From positions 372,001 to 436,000 of the forward strand of contig NZ_CP139715.1 in assembly GCF_034377285.1 (NCBI RefSeq): DNA of 64,000 nt, read 5' to 3'. Both the position numbers and the translations under genes were made by a program. This DNA comes from Thalassobaculum sp. OXR-137. GTDB taxonomy: Bacteria > Pseudomonadota > Alphaproteobacteria > Thalassobaculales > Thalassobaculaceae. Below, one piece after another: positions 33,092 through 41,881 of the stretch (position 1 is its first letter; every line of letters begins with the position of its first letter). A model generated the notes under the pieces. That model ran no database searches. It was not told where the DNA came from and was given only the letters and a program-made list of their open reading frames with translations.

Positions 33092-33781
33092 ATGCCTGAC
33101 GCGCCCTTCGCGAATCGATTAGCGATCGCCATCGGCGACGAGTCGGTCAGCTCGTTCTCTCGCCGATGTGAAATCGGAGAAGCCTCAATCCGGCAGTACC
33201 TGAAAGGGAGCGCCCCGAGCATCGACAAGGCTGCCGCTATAGCCGACGCCGCCGGTGTTTCCATCGAGTGGCTGGCGACGGGCCGCGGGGAGATGCGCTC
33301 TTCCAATCCACAGGTGCTGCCCGAGGACGAGATCGATCGACGGCTTCTGGAGATCCGCGAAACCTTGATGGAGCATGTGGATCTGCCGGTCTCGGCTGAC
33401 GCGCTCGGCCACGATGATGCGCTCTGGCCGATCTATGTGGAGCTACAGTCGCTCGCTCGCGGCGGCGGTGCTTCGGGCGCTCAGCGCGCCGAGGCCGATC
33501 TTTATCTGCGCACGGCCTTCGACGATAGGGGGGCCGACCGTCGCATGGAGCAGCGGGTCAAGGACGTCGGTGTCCGCATTCGCGCTGCTTACGCGGCTGT
33601 CGATGAGGCGCTGGCGGCGGTCGGTTGGACGCCCTCGCCGCTCTTCAAGGAACAGCTGCGCACGGTCGCCTTCCGCCACGAAATGACGGTCGAGGACCTT
33701 ACGCTCCTGTCCTCCGCAGTTAGGGACGAGGTCGCCGCTGCAACGGCGCCCTCCAAGCCCCGGCCCGCCATCAAAAGATGA
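33092..33781 (+). CDS. Phage repressor (c), HTH
   Basis: From ATG 33092 the product has 229 residues. Residues 1-60 form an HTH domain (FANRLAIAIGDESVSSFSRR, then EIGEASIRQYLKGSAPSIDK and AAGVSIEWLATGRG). The rest is helical with no visible S24 peptidase motifs, so induction is unlikely to be LexA-like self-cleavage. It is divergent from ner, which marks the Mu c position. An ATG at 33035 would add 19 residues but overlaps a dyad and has no SD; 33092 also has only a weak SD, so the start is uncertain. Confidence 0.87.
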   Translation: MPDAPFANRLAIAIGDESVSSFSRRCEIGEASIRQYLKGSAPSIDKAAAIADAAGVSIEWLATGRGEMRSSNPQVLPEDEIDRRLLEIRETLMEHVDLPVSADALGHDDALWPIYVELQSLARGGGASGAQRAEADLYLRTAFDDRGADRRMEQRVKDVGVRIRAAYAAVDEALAAVGWTPSPLFKEQLRTVAFRHEMTVEDLTLLSSAVRDEVAAATAPSKPRPAIKR

Positions 33782-33814
33782 ACGGGGTTTGTAGCTAGAG
33801 TGAAACAGGGGTTA

Positions 33815-34651
33815 ATGATGATCGGAAAAGCACTCGTCGCCGGGGCAGTAGGGCTGCTGTCCCTCTTATCCTCTAGCCCGACCCTCGCCGGCCCAAACGA
33901 CGACGTTTTCTTCTCCGAGTGGTCCCATGGCGAACGGCCACCCCGCCGGGATCTGGGGCAATGGGTGATTACATGCCGTCGAGACGCGTTCACCGACGAA
34001 ACGAACTGCTCAGTTCGGGCAACCCTGCAGGGATCGCGGCGCGGCGACATGGTGGTGACGCTTGCGGGTAATGGCTCGACTTCGATTGCCGTAGGGGGCG
34101 GGCCACACAAACCCGGGTCGGTGGCTGCTGTACGTATCGATGATGCAGGCGCGATCAGTTGGCCTGCCGAAGAGGTGCTTTCCGGAAAACGGGCTGCACG
34201 GGTTGTCGATCAACTGCGCGCCGGCGCCGTCGTAAGGTCGCGCTGGGTTTCCTCTCTGAGTTCGACGCCGCTGGATCAAGAGGCACTGCTGTCCGGCTTT
34301 GGTGTCGCCGTGGACAGGGCGAGATCAGTCCTCAGTGGGTCGTACAGCTACACGCCCGCCGAGGCCGCGAGTGCTGCCTTTTGGCTCACAGTCCAGATCA
34401 CCCCGCATCTTGCCGGCGTGCGGCTCTGCGATCCGAGCCAAGCGCAGGCGGTTGAGCAGCGTATTGTCGACGCGCTCCGCGGTAAGCCGCAGGCACTAAC
34501 TAGCCATCAACGATCAAAAGACAGCGTCATGGTGGGGGCCGAATTGAACGCCAAACGATTGGGTGTCGGCGGGATCAATTGCCCGGCCGCCAAGCTCGCC
34601 CTTGATCGAACAGCGGACCGCCTCCTGGATGAAGCGGCGCGCTTTCAGTGA
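33815..34651 (+). CDS. Secreted protein of unknown function, possible lysogenic-conversion gene
   Basis: A 278-residue protein with a clear signal peptide (MMIGKALVAGAVGLLSLLSS, cleavage near PTLAG). The mature N-terminus has DLGQWVITCRRDAFTDETNC, whose W-x-V-x-C then Cys spacing recalls the IalB (invasion-associated locus B) fold; a second Cys pair occurs later. ATG 33815 is preceded by GGGG; a GTG at 33800 is less likely. It follows the repressor by 33 bp on the same strand, so it could be expressed in the lysogen. It lies inside the prophage if the end is at about 35,038. Confidence 0.75.
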   Translation: MMIGKALVAGAVGLLSLLSSSPTLAGPNDDVFFSEWSHGERPPRRDLGQWVITCRRDAFTDETNCSVRATLQGSRRGDMVVTLAGNGSTSIAVGGGPHKPGSVAAVRIDDAGAISWPAEEVLSGKRAARVVDQLRAGAVVRSRWVSSLSSTPLDQEALLSGFGVAVDRARSVLSGSYSYTPAEAASAAFWLTVQITPHLAGVRLCDPSQAQAVEQRIVDALRGKPQALTSHQRSKDSVMVGAELNAKRLGVGGINCPAAKLALDRTADRLLDEAARFQ

Positions 34652-35037
34652 CCGAAAAAGTGCAAATGTTTGGTGTCGCCGCCTACTCCGCGTTCCGACA
34701 GGAAAACGGCGGCTCTCCGCGCCTCTCCAGCGAACTCTTGCATGAGTTCGCTGCGCCGGTCGAAATGCAAGAGTTCCAACGCCCTCTCGCCGGCCGGGCC
34801 GGTAACGACAGACACCCTGAAACGGGCGGTTGTCCGCCATTTAAACGCCGCTTGAACGTTTATGCGCCGACCGCTTAAATACCGCCTGTCCGGCGCGATC
34901 AGGCGCGAAATCGCCGAATTTACTCCAGAACCCGCCGCGGCCGCCCGGGGGTGACACCCGCCCCGTTTTCCGCAGAACCCTGCGCCTGTCACGAGTTGTC
35001 ACGCCGGATAACGGTTTGTAACGGGTTTCTCTAGAAC
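34652..35037. other. Non-coding prophage end with three transposase-site-like repeats
   Basis: No gene is visible. Three direct copies of a 13-mer, consensus TTWCYSYAGAACC, occur at 34,920-34,932, 34,967-34,979 and 35,026-35,038, the last overlapping the hisC stop codon. Spaced same-orientation repeats at an extremity are what MuA binding sites L1-L3 look like. A cluster of TTAAACG/TTGAACG motifs (34,841-34,880) also lies here. The exact junction is not resolved; a CA dinucleotide at 35,049-35,050 or ACA at 35,051-35,053 are possible termini. Confidence 0.6.
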
Positions 35038-36162
35038 CTACTGTCCGTCAACAACCTCTTCCAGCTCCGCCAGCAGGGCGTCGGTGTCCTCGGCCCGGCC
35101 GGTGGTGATGCGGATGTAGCCCTCGTAGCCCGGCACCATCAGGCGGCCGATCATGATGCCGCGCTTCTCAAGCTCGGCGACCACCTCGGCGGCCGGCTTC
35201 GGGGTCTTGGAGGACAGGTAGTTGCCCACGCTCGGAAACGACTCGCAGCCGAGCCTGGCAAGCCCCGCCTCCAGCCGCTGGCGCTCCACGAAGGTGCGCT
35301 CCACGATCGACTTCATATGCGCCTGGTCGCCCAAAGCCGCCAGCGCGCCGGCCTGGGCCACCGCGTTCACGTTGAAGGTGCTGCGGACCTTCTGGAACCA
35401 GCCGGCCACCTCGTCCGACCCGCACAGCGCGTAGCCGACCCGCATGCCGGCGAGGCCGTAGGCCTTGGAGAAGGTGCGGAAGGCGACCCACGGCACGTTG
35501 GTCACCTCGGCCATGGCCGCCAGATGGTCCGAGCCGCCGCCATGGATCCCGTATTCGTAATACGCCTCGTCCAGCACCAGCAGGGTGGTCGGCGGCAGGG
35601 CCTTGGCGAAGGACACCACCTCCTCGGTGGTCAGGATGCCGCCGGTCGGGTTGTTCGGGGTGGCGAGGAAGACGATGCGGGTCTTGTCGGTGACCGCGGC
35701 CAGCATGCCCTCGGTATCGGCCGAACCGTCCTGGCGCACCTTCACCGCGACCAGGGTGGCACCGTTCACCGCGGCGGCCTTGTTGTAGCTCGGGAAGGAC
35801 GGCACCGGCACCAGCACCTCGTCGCCCGGCGACAGCACGATGCGGCCGGCGGCGACGATCAGCTCGTCGGAGCCGTTGGCCAGCACGATCCGCTCCTTGG
35901 GATGGCCGGTATGCTCCGCCAGCGCCGAGGTCAGATCGCGCCAGAGCGGGTCGGGATAGTAGTTCACCCGGGTCGCCGCCTCCTGCATCGCCGCGATCGC
36001 CTTGGGCGAGGGCGGGAAGGGCGATTCGTTCAGGTTCATGCGCCGGATCTTGGACGGGTCGATTCCCGACTTGGAATCCCGCTGGATCGGCGGCTGGCCG
36101 GCGGGCGGCATGGCACGAATGAAGGGCTTCGCAACACTCTGCGCGGGATCGGCGTCGGCCAT
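35038..36162 (-). CDS. hisC: Histidinol-phosphate aminotransferase family (class I/II, PLP)
   Basis: The 374-residue enzyme has all class-II fold motifs: RRMNLNESPFPPSPKAI, NGSDELIVAAGRIV, FLATPNNPTGG, LVLDEAYYEY, FSKAYGLAGMRVGYAL with the PLP lysine at 233, and IRITTGRAED. It probably transfers an amino group to imidazole-acetol phosphate in histidine synthesis, though phenylalanine/tyrosine aminotransferase activity is possible in this family. The gene is not in a his operon here. Its stop codon coincides with the presumed prophage end, so the final residues may be phage-derived. Family lengths of about 360-370 suggest little is lost. Confidence 0.9.
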   Translation of the reverse strand: MADADPAQSVAKPFIRAMPPAGQPPIQRDSKSGIDPSKIRRMNLNESPFPPSPKAIAAMQEAATRVNYYPDPLWRDLTSALAEHTGHPKERIVLANGSDELIVAAGRIVLSPGDEVLVPVPSFPSYNKAAAVNGATLVAVKVRQDGSADTEGMLAAVTDKTRIVFLATPNNPTGGILTTEEVVSFAKALPPTTLLVLDEAYYEYGIHGGGSDHLAAMAEVTNVPWVAFRTFSKAYGLAGMRVGYALCGSDEVAGWFQKVRSTFNVNAVAQAGALAALGDQAHMKSIVERTFVERQRLEAGLARLGCESFPSVGNYLSSKTPKPAAEVVAELEKRGIMIGRLMVPGYEGYIRITTGRAEDTDALLAELEEVVDGQ

Positions 36163-36288
36163 GTACGGGTCTCCTGGTCTGGCGGGCGGCAGAGATTAGC
36201 GTGATTTGACGGCGCTGTGCATCACCTCACGGCACCCGATGACGCAGCACCTCTCGTTATTGCGGCGGGCAGCCGATAAGCTGGTCCC

Positions 36289-37812
36289 ATGACCGCCGAG
36301 CCGATCGATCAACCAGCCGAGGCCGCGCGTCCGGACGCGCTGACCCGGGCGCTGATCCTGACGACGCTGACCATGGTGACCGCGCTGTACGCGATGACGG
36401 TGACCATCGCCAACGTGTCGCTGCCGCAGATGCAGGGCGCGCTGTCGGCGACCACCGACCAGATCGCCCTGGTGGTGACCTTCAACATCATCGCCACCGC
36501 CGTCGCCACGCCGATGACCGGCTGGCTCGCCGCCCGGTTCTCGCGGCGCACGATCCTGATCTGGGGGGTCAGCGGCTTCACCCTGGCCTCGCTGGCCTGC
36601 GGGCTGGCGCCGACCCTGGAACTGCTGGTGGTCGCTCGCATCTTCCAGGGCGCGTTCGGCGCGCCGCTGGTGCCGCTGAGCCAGGCCATCGTCATGGACA
36701 GCTACCCCAAGCACCAGCAGGGCTCGGCCATGGCGATCTTCGGCATGGGCGTGGTGCTGGGGCCGGTGCTGGCGCCGACCGTCGGCGGCTACCTGTCGGA
36801 GGTTTACAACTGGCGCTGGGTGTTCTTCATGATCGTGCCCTGCGGCCTCGCCGCCCTGGCCGGGGTGGTGGTCTACATCCAGGACCGCTCCAAGGCGGGC
36901 TCCAGCTATCTCGACTGGACCGGGTTCCTGACCCTCGCCCTGTTCATCGCCGCCTTCCAGTTCATGCTGGATCAGGGCGAGCGGCTGGACTGGTTCGACA
37001 GCTCGACGATCCTGCTCTGCGGCGCGGTCGCGGCCCTGATGCTCTACCTGTTCATCGCCCATTCCCTGACGGCGGAGCGGCCGTTCCTCGATCCCAAGCT
37101 GCTGCTCGACCGCAACTACGCCATCGGCCTGCTGCTGGTCTTCGTCTTCGGGATGCTGAACTTCACGCCGATGACCCTGCTGCCCGCCCTGCTCCAGGGG
37201 GTGCGGGGCTATCCGGATTCGATCATCGGGGTGATCCTCGGCGCGCGCGGCGTGGGCACCCTGGTCGGGTTCTTCTTCATGTTCTGGGGCAGCAAGCTCG
37301 ACCCGCGCCCCACCCTCGCCATCGGCTTCGCCCTGCAGGGCATCGCCGGCTGGTACATGTCCCAGTTCAGCATTAACCTGACCACCTTCGACGTGCTGTG
37401 GACCAGCGCGCTGCAGGGGCTGGGCGTCGGGCTGGTGTGGGTCCCGCTGACGATCGTCAGCTTCAACACCCTGCCGCGCGAGAAGACGTCAGAGGCCACG
37501 GCGATCTTCCACCTGGTGCGGAATTTCGGCAGCTCGATCTACATCTCCATCGCCATCTCCATCGCCCTGAACGGGGCGCGGGTGAACTACGCGGAGATGA
37601 CCGCCCATGCCCGGCCGACCAACGAGGCGCTGCAGTTCCAGGATTCCCTGTTCCGGGTCTGGGAACTCGACAGCACGGGCGCGCTGGCCGGCCTGTCCAG
37701 CGAGATCGCCCGGCAGGCGGCGATGATCGGGTACCTGAACTCGTTCTACGCCTTCACCCTGACATCCTTCGCGGTGCTTCCGCTCATGCTGCTGATCAAG
37801 CTGCGGCGGTAG
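36289..37812 (+). CDS. DHA2-type MFS drug efflux transporter (EmrB/QacA)
   Basis: A 507-residue protein with about 14 hydrophobic segments. Motif A appears as GWLAARFSRRTILIWG and motif C as GMGVVLGPVLAPTVGGYLSE, both typical of proton-drug antiporters of the DHA2 branch. The N-terminus (about 20 residues) is cytoplasmic. It lies divergent from hisC, with a 126-bp space that may hold promoters for both. No EmrA-like adaptor gene is adjacent, so it may act alone or with a distant partner. Confidence 0.93.
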   Translation: MTAEPIDQPAEAARPDALTRALILTTLTMVTALYAMTVTIANVSLPQMQGALSATTDQIALVVTFNIIATAVATPMTGWLAARFSRRTILIWGVSGFTLASLACGLAPTLELLVVARIFQGAFGAPLVPLSQAIVMDSYPKHQQGSAMAIFGMGVVLGPVLAPTVGGYLSEVYNWRWVFFMIVPCGLAALAGVVVYIQDRSKAGSSYLDWTGFLTLALFIAAFQFMLDQGERLDWFDSSTILLCGAVAALMLYLFIAHSLTAERPFLDPKLLLDRNYAIGLLLVFVFGMLNFTPMTLLPALLQGVRGYPDSIIGVILGARGVGTLVGFFFMFWGSKLDPRPTLAIGFALQGIAGWYMSQFSINLTTFDVLWTSALQGLGVGLVWVPLTIVSFNTLPREKTSEATAIFHLVRNFGSSIYISIAISIALNGARVNYAEMTAHARPTNEALQFQDSLFRVWELDSTGALAGLSSEIARQAAMIGYLNSFYAFTLTSFAVLPLMLLIKLRR

Positions 37813-37832
37813 TGGACCCAACAATTCTTCAT

Positions 37833-37947
37833 CGTCATCCCGGGAAGCCCCGGACTTGATCCGGGGGTTGCCCGGGACCCAATTGCGGTCGAACGGGCGG
37901 GGTCCCGGCCCGATCCCGGATCCGGTCCGGGCTCGTCCGGGATGACG
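37833..37947. repeat. REP-like inverted-repeat element 1
   Basis: Begins CGTCATCCCGGG and ends CCGGGATGACG, with further CCCGG-rich inverted segments inside. It lies between the convergent MFS and MATE genes and could serve as a bidirectional terminator. Member of a family seen at least seven times in this window. Confidence 0.85.
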
Positions 37948-37956
37948 GTGAACAAT

Positions 37957-39285
37957 TTAGGAGCGCCACGGCCCCAGCCTCAGGGCCGCCACGATGAACA
38001 GCCCGTAGAACGCCATCGCCCCCGCCACCACGGCGAAGACCGCCTGCGGGGTGGCGGCGTCGGTCATCACCAGGGCCGCGCCGCCGGCCACCACGATCAG
38101 CAGCCGCAGGAACGTGCCGATCACCGGCCAGACCATCGAGCCGAGCCCTTGGCTGGCGAAATACAGGCAGAGCCCCAGGCCGAAGAAGGCGTAGCAAGGC
38201 CCGACGATCCCCAGATAGGTGCCGACCGCCAGCAAGGTCTCGGGATCCTGGGTGAACAGCCGTCCCCAGAGATCCGGCTGCACCGAGCCGACCAGGCCGA
38301 TGGTGCCGACGATGCAGGCCGCCATCGCGCCGCCGGTCCAGGCGATGCGGATCGCCCGCTGCCGCCGGCCGGCGCCGACATTCACCCCGACCATGGCGAT
38401 CAGCGCGCCGCCGACCCCGAAGATCACCGGGATCATCAGCAGCTCCAGCCGCGCCCCGATGCCGTAGCCGGCGAGCCAGTGGGTGCCGAGCCGGCCGATG
38501 ATCGCGGTGACGATCAGCGCCATGGAGATGGTCAGGGCCGACTGGGTCGCCGCCAGGGTGCCCTGGCGCAGCAGCGGGACCAGCACCGGCGCTGATACCG
38601 GTCCCGGCGTCACCAGCACCGCCGCCCGGCCGCCCAGCAGCCAGGCAGACAGGCCGAGAGTTCCGAACAGATAGGCGAGCGGCATGGCCAGCCCCGCCCC
38701 GGCGATGCCGAGGCCCAGCGGGAAGATCAGCACCCAGGCGATCCCGGCATGCAGGATCAGCACGCAGCCGAGCGCGATCGCCGGCCGGATCGTGTCGCCG
38801 GACCCGCGCAGCAGGCTGGCCAGCACGTTGAACAGCCACAGGGTGAAGATCCCGGCGGCCAGCCGGTCGCCGTAGAGGTCGGCGGCCTCCAGCACCGCGC
38901 CCTCGCCGCCCAGCAGGGCGTAGAGCGAGCGGCCGAAGCAGAGGATCGCCAGCGCCATGACCGTGGCCAGGGCCAGGGCGATCAGCACCGCGCTCCGCAG
39001 GATCTCCTGGGCCCGCGCATCGTCGCCGGCGCCGAGCGCGCGGGCGGTGGCCCCGGCCACCACCCCGCCGATGGCGCCGCCGGACAGCATGTTGGTCAGC
39101 ATCAGCAGCGGGAACACCAGGGCCACCCCGGCCAGCTCCACCGTGCCGAGCCGGCCGAGATAGGCCCCCTCCACCACGCTCATCCCCGATTGCAGGAAGG
39201 AGGCGGCGATGTTGGGGACCGCGAGGGTGGCGAGTGTCTTCAGGATCGGCCCGTCCAGCAGCCGGGTCCGCCGTGCGTCGCTCAA
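37957..39285 (-). CDS. MATE family efflux transporter
   Basis: The 442-residue protein has twelve hydrophobic segments in two halves. The first opens with ILKTLATLAVPNIAASFLQS and GRLGTVELAGVALVFPL, the second with LRQGTLAATQSALTISMALI, as in NorM/MATF-type multidrug exporters driven by Na+ or H+. It has ASLLRGSGDTIRPAIALG at the family's conserved loop. Convergent with the DHA2 transporter. Substrate unknown. Confidence 0.93.
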   Translation of the reverse strand: MSDARRTRLLDGPILKTLATLAVPNIAASFLQSGMSVVEGAYLGRLGTVELAGVALVFPLLMLTNMLSGGAIGGVVAGATARALGAGDDARAQEILRSAVLIALALATVMALAILCFGRSLYALLGGEGAVLEAADLYGDRLAAGIFTLWLFNVLASLLRGSGDTIRPAIALGCVLILHAGIAWVLIFPLGLGIAGAGLAMPLAYLFGTLGLSAWLLGGRAAVLVTPGPVSAPVLVPLLRQGTLAATQSALTISMALIVTAIIGRLGTHWLAGYGIGARLELLMIPVIFGVGGALIAMVGVNVGAGRRQRAIRIAWTGGAMAACIVGTIGLVGSVQPDLWGRLFTQDPETLLAVGTYLGIVGPCYAFFGLGLCLYFASQGLGSMVWPVIGTFLRLLIVVAGGAALVMTDAATPQAVFAVVAGAMAFYGLFIVAALRLGPWRS

Positions 39286-39663
39286 GGCATGTCCTTCATG
39301 TGCGAGAACCGGCCCAAGGGTGTCGGGGCCGGGCTATGGGAAGGCGCATCATGCGGGAAATCCACCCTGGCGACACGTCCCATCGAGCGCCGGCCCTTCG
39401 ACCCGCACCCCGTGGGGTGCTGCTCAGGGCGAGGCCTTTCCATTTCCAAACAGTCGTCATCCCGGACGCTCCCGGACCTGATCCGGGAGCGGGCCGGGAC
39501 CCCGTGCCGTTTTGTCCAGGTCCCGGTCGAACCCCGGGTCAAGCCCGCTGTTCACCGGGATGACGATGAAATTTGAATGAGACAGAAAAGATCTCGACCT
39601 GAGCGGCCCCGGCCCGGACTTGATCCGGGGTGGGGCGTGTCGAAGGGCCGGGACTTGCGACGG
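39286..39663. repeat. 378-bp intergenic region with REP-like element 2
   Basis: No gene is supported. The main element is 39,455-39,565, from CGTCATCCCGGAC to GGGATGACG. Half elements flank it: a CCCTTCGACCC segment near 39,395 and a GGACTTGATCCGGGG plus GTGTCGAAGGGCC segment at about 39,612-39,650, which together form a wider imperfect inverted repeat. Likely nested copies of mobile palindromic units. Confidence 0.75.
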
Positions 39664-40125
39664 CTATCGCCCCGTCGCCTTGAACGCCTTCTCCAGGGCC
39701 CGGAAGGTCAGCAGGATGGAGGCGTGGCGGTTGGTGAAGGCCTTCGCCGGCAGCAGGGCGGAGAGCGCCTCGAACCGGCCGCCGGGCGCCGGGCCGTCCC
39801 GCTTCAGCATGTTCTCCAGGGCCGTCGCCGCCGCGCGCACTTCGGCGACCGACGCGCCGACCACCGCCCCGCCCACCGCCGAGGCGGCGGCGGAGCCGAG
39901 CGCGCAGGCTTCCACGCGCTGGCCGTACTCGGCCACCGTATCGCCGTCGAAGCGTACCTGGATCGTGACCCGGCTGCCGCAGGCGCGGCTCACCGCCCCG
40001 GTCTCGGCATCGGGTGCGGCCACCACATACCCGTCGCGGGCGATGGTCTCGGCCAGGTCCAGCAGCCGGTCCTGGTAGACGCTGTCCAGGGAGGGAGAGG
40101 TCGGGGCCGGAGGCTGGGCCGCCAT
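39664..40125 (-). CDS. NifU/IscU-like iron-sulfur scaffold protein, two-cysteine variant
   Basis: The 153-residue protein follows the IscU/SufU fold: RACGSRVTIQVRFDGD with Cys49, VEACALGSAAAS with Cys74, and KAFTNRHASILLTFRALEKA near the end. The third scaffold cysteine of IscU is absent; His134 occupies that region, as in a known group of alphaproteobacterial homologues. It probably works with the adjacent SufE (6-nt gap) in cluster assembly or sulfur transfer. Cytoplasmic. Confidence 0.85.
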   Translation of the reverse strand: MAAQPPAPTSPSLDSVYQDRLLDLAETIARDGYVVAAPDAETGAVSRACGSRVTIQVRFDGDTVAEYGQRVEACALGSAAASAVGGAVVGASVAEVRAAATALENMLKRDGPAPGGRFEALSALLPAKAFTNRHASILLTFRALEKAFKATGR

Positions 40126-40131
40126 CGCCGC

Positions 40132-40593
40132 CTACGCCGCGTCGAGCTCGGCCGTCGCGCGCTCCTTGATCGCCTTCAGCATGGCGCCGAGCCCGTTCTT
40201 GCGGGTCGGCGACAGGTGCGAGTCGAGGCCGATGGCTGGGATGAAGTCGGGCTCGGTGGCGACGATCTCCTGCGGCGTGCGGTTGGAATAGACTCGCAGC
40301 AGCAGCGCGATGATGCCGGAGACGATGGCCGCATCGCTGATCGCGTGGAACACCAGCCGGTCGCCCCGCTTTTCGCCGACCAGCCAGACCTGGCTCTGGC
40401 AGCCCTTCAGCTTGAACTCGTCGCGCTTATAGGCCTCGTCCAGCGGCGGCAGCTTGCGGCCGAGATCGATCAGGTACTCGTAGCGCTGCATCCAGTCGTC
40501 GAAGAAGGCGAACTCGTCGATGAGCTCTTCCTGCTCCTCGTCGATCGGGCGCTCGGGCGCGGCGTCTTGCGAGGCGGGGGTCATGGTGTCCAT
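40132..40593 (-). CDS. sufE: Cysteine desulfurase sulfur acceptor SufE
   Basis: The 153-residue protein has the SufE core: DEFAFFDDWMQRYEYLIDLG, the active cysteine in KLKGCQSQVWL (Cys65), HAISDAAIVSGIIALLL, and LSPTRKNGLGAMLKAIK. SufE takes persulfide from SufS and passes it to the scaffold. ATG 40593 is used, with a second ATG at 40584 possible. Pairing with the NifU-like gene suggests a small Fe-S assembly unit separate from the main suf operon. Confidence 0.95.
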   Translation of the reverse strand: MDTMTPASQDAAPERPIDEEQEELIDEFAFFDDWMQRYEYLIDLGRKLPPLDEAYKRDEFKLKGCQSQVWLVGEKRGDRLVFHAISDAAIVSGIIALLLRVYSNRTPQEIVATEPDFIPAIGLDSHLSPTRKNGLGAMLKAIKERATAELDAA

Positions 40594-40639
40594 GTCCAGG
40601 ATTTGGCGCGTTGCGGGACGGCTGTCAACGCGGACGCGG

Positions 40640-41776
40640 TCAGGAGAGGGCTCCCCGGGCCGCGACCGGCCACAGGCATTCGACGTGTCCGCTCTCCAGC
40701 CCGCCGCGCACGCCCACATACCAGTCGTACAGGTTGACCGTCGGATCCACGTGTCCGGGCACCAGCCAGACCCGGTCGCCGAGCTTCGTGGCCGGAGCGC
40801 CCGTCCCGAGCGAGAGCTTGCCGTGCTCGTCGGAGGCGGAGACGTAGGTGGTGTCCTTGCGCTGCCAGACGACCGGCAGACCACTGTCCACCGAGGAGGC
40901 CTTGAGGCCGGCATCGACCACCGCCCGGCCGGGCACGACCGCGCTCATCACCGAGGCGGCGATGAACAGGGCGTTCTCGAATTCCAGGCCCTCGGAGCCG
41001 TCGTCCTTCAGGTTGCGGCCGTAATCGGCATCCATCAGGCAGTAGGAGCCTGGCTGCAGTTCGTTCCACAGGCCGGTGCCGGTCTCGAACCGGAAGGTGC
41101 CGGAGCCCGCCCCGCCGATGGTCCGGCACTCCAGGCCGGCCGCGGCGAGCGCATCGACCGTCGCGGACACCGCTTCCGACGCCTGGGCGACGGCGGCCTT
41201 GCGTTCCAGATAGCCGCGGATGTGCTGGGCCGAGCCGTGATAGGCCTGGATGCCGTCGAACACGAGACCCTCCGCCTCGGCGATCCGCCGGGCCAGGTCG
41301 ACCGCCGGGGCGCCGGGAGCGACGCCGCAGCGCGCCATGCCGACATCGATCTCCACCAGCACATAGAGCGTCGTGCCGAAGGCCCGGGCCGCCGCCGCAT
41401 AGGCCTCCACCTGCTGCGGATCGTCGGCGCAGACACCGATGCGGGCGCGCCTGGCCAGGGCGGCGAGGCGGGCGACCTTTGCCGCGCCGACCACCTGGTT
41501 GGAGACCAGCACGTCGTCGATGCCGCCATCCACCAGCACCTCGGCCTCGCCGACCTTCTGGCAGCACTGGCCGACCGCGCCGCGCTCCATCTGCAGGCGG
41601 GCGATCATCGGCGACTTGTGGGTCTTGGCGTGGGGGCGGATGCGCACGCCGGTTTCCTTGGCGAAGGCGGCCATCCGGTCGAGATTGCGCTCGAAGGCGT
41701 CGAGGTCGATCACCAGAGCGGGGGTATCGATCGCGCCGGCCGGATCTCCGACACGGGCGGGCGGCGGGGTGGTCAT
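40640..41776 (-). CDS. D-threonine aldolase/DSD1-family PLP enzyme
   Basis: A 378-residue protein of fold-type III. The N-terminal alanine-racemase-like barrel has RIRPHAKTHKS with the PLP lysine at 51, and HGSAQHIRGYLERKAA. The C-terminal D-Ser dehydratase-like domain ends with VPGHVDPTVNLYDW. The metal pair is His-x-Asp, as in Mn-dependent D-threonine aldolases, rather than the His-x-Cys of zinc D-serine dehydratases. It should cleave D-threonine to glycine and acetaldehyde, but related D-hydroxy amino acids are possible. It stands 46 bp upstream of sufE on the same strand. Confidence 0.85.
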   Translation of the reverse strand: MTTPPPARVGDPAGAIDTPALVIDLDAFERNLDRMAAFAKETGVRIRPHAKTHKSPMIARLQMERGAVGQCCQKVGEAEVLVDGGIDDVLVSNQVVGAAKVARLAALARRARIGVCADDPQQVEAYAAAARAFGTTLYVLVEIDVGMARCGVAPGAPAVDLARRIAEAEGLVFDGIQAYHGSAQHIRGYLERKAAVAQASEAVSATVDALAAAGLECRTIGGAGSGTFRFETGTGLWNELQPGSYCLMDADYGRNLKDDGSEGLEFENALFIAASVMSAVVPGRAVVDAGLKASSVDSGLPVVWQRKDTTYVSASDEHGKLSLGTGAPATKLGDRVWLVPGHVDPTVNLYDWYVGVRGGLESGHVECLWPVAARGALS

Positions 41777-41881
41777 GGCGGATGCTCCGGGTGACGAACG
41801 GGGGGAGCCACTGTCCTCCGGGAGGACGCCCGGGGCAAGACGGGGAACGCCCCTTATCCCAACTCCGTCATGCCATACGCG

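Larger units (their letters stand above)
1..35038 (-). mobile_element. Mu-like transposable prophage (left end outside window)
   Basis: A nearly unbroken leftward gene array carries the Mu set in order: repressor, Ner, MuA transposase, MuB, GemA, Mor/C activator, endolysin, gp25-gp30-like head genes, protease I, capsid T, gp35, gp36 and tail genes. The tail module (tail tube, frameshifted chaperones, very long tape measure) is of the non-contractile siphovirus kind, as in B3/D3112-type transposable phages, rather than Mu's contractile tail. The element is reversed, so its c-end is at the right. The right limit is inferred from three repeats at 34,920-35,038. The left end is not in the window. 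All essential genes seen look intact, so the prophage could be functional. Confidence 0.95.

Noticed and set aside
34652-34878. Short + strand frame after the secreted protein gene
   Set aside because: No SD, no natural composition, and the area carries the repeats of the presumed prophage end.
36196-37062. Minus-strand frame opposite the DHA2 transporter
   Set aside because: Gln/Arg/His/Gly-rich shadow of a clear membrane-protein gene.
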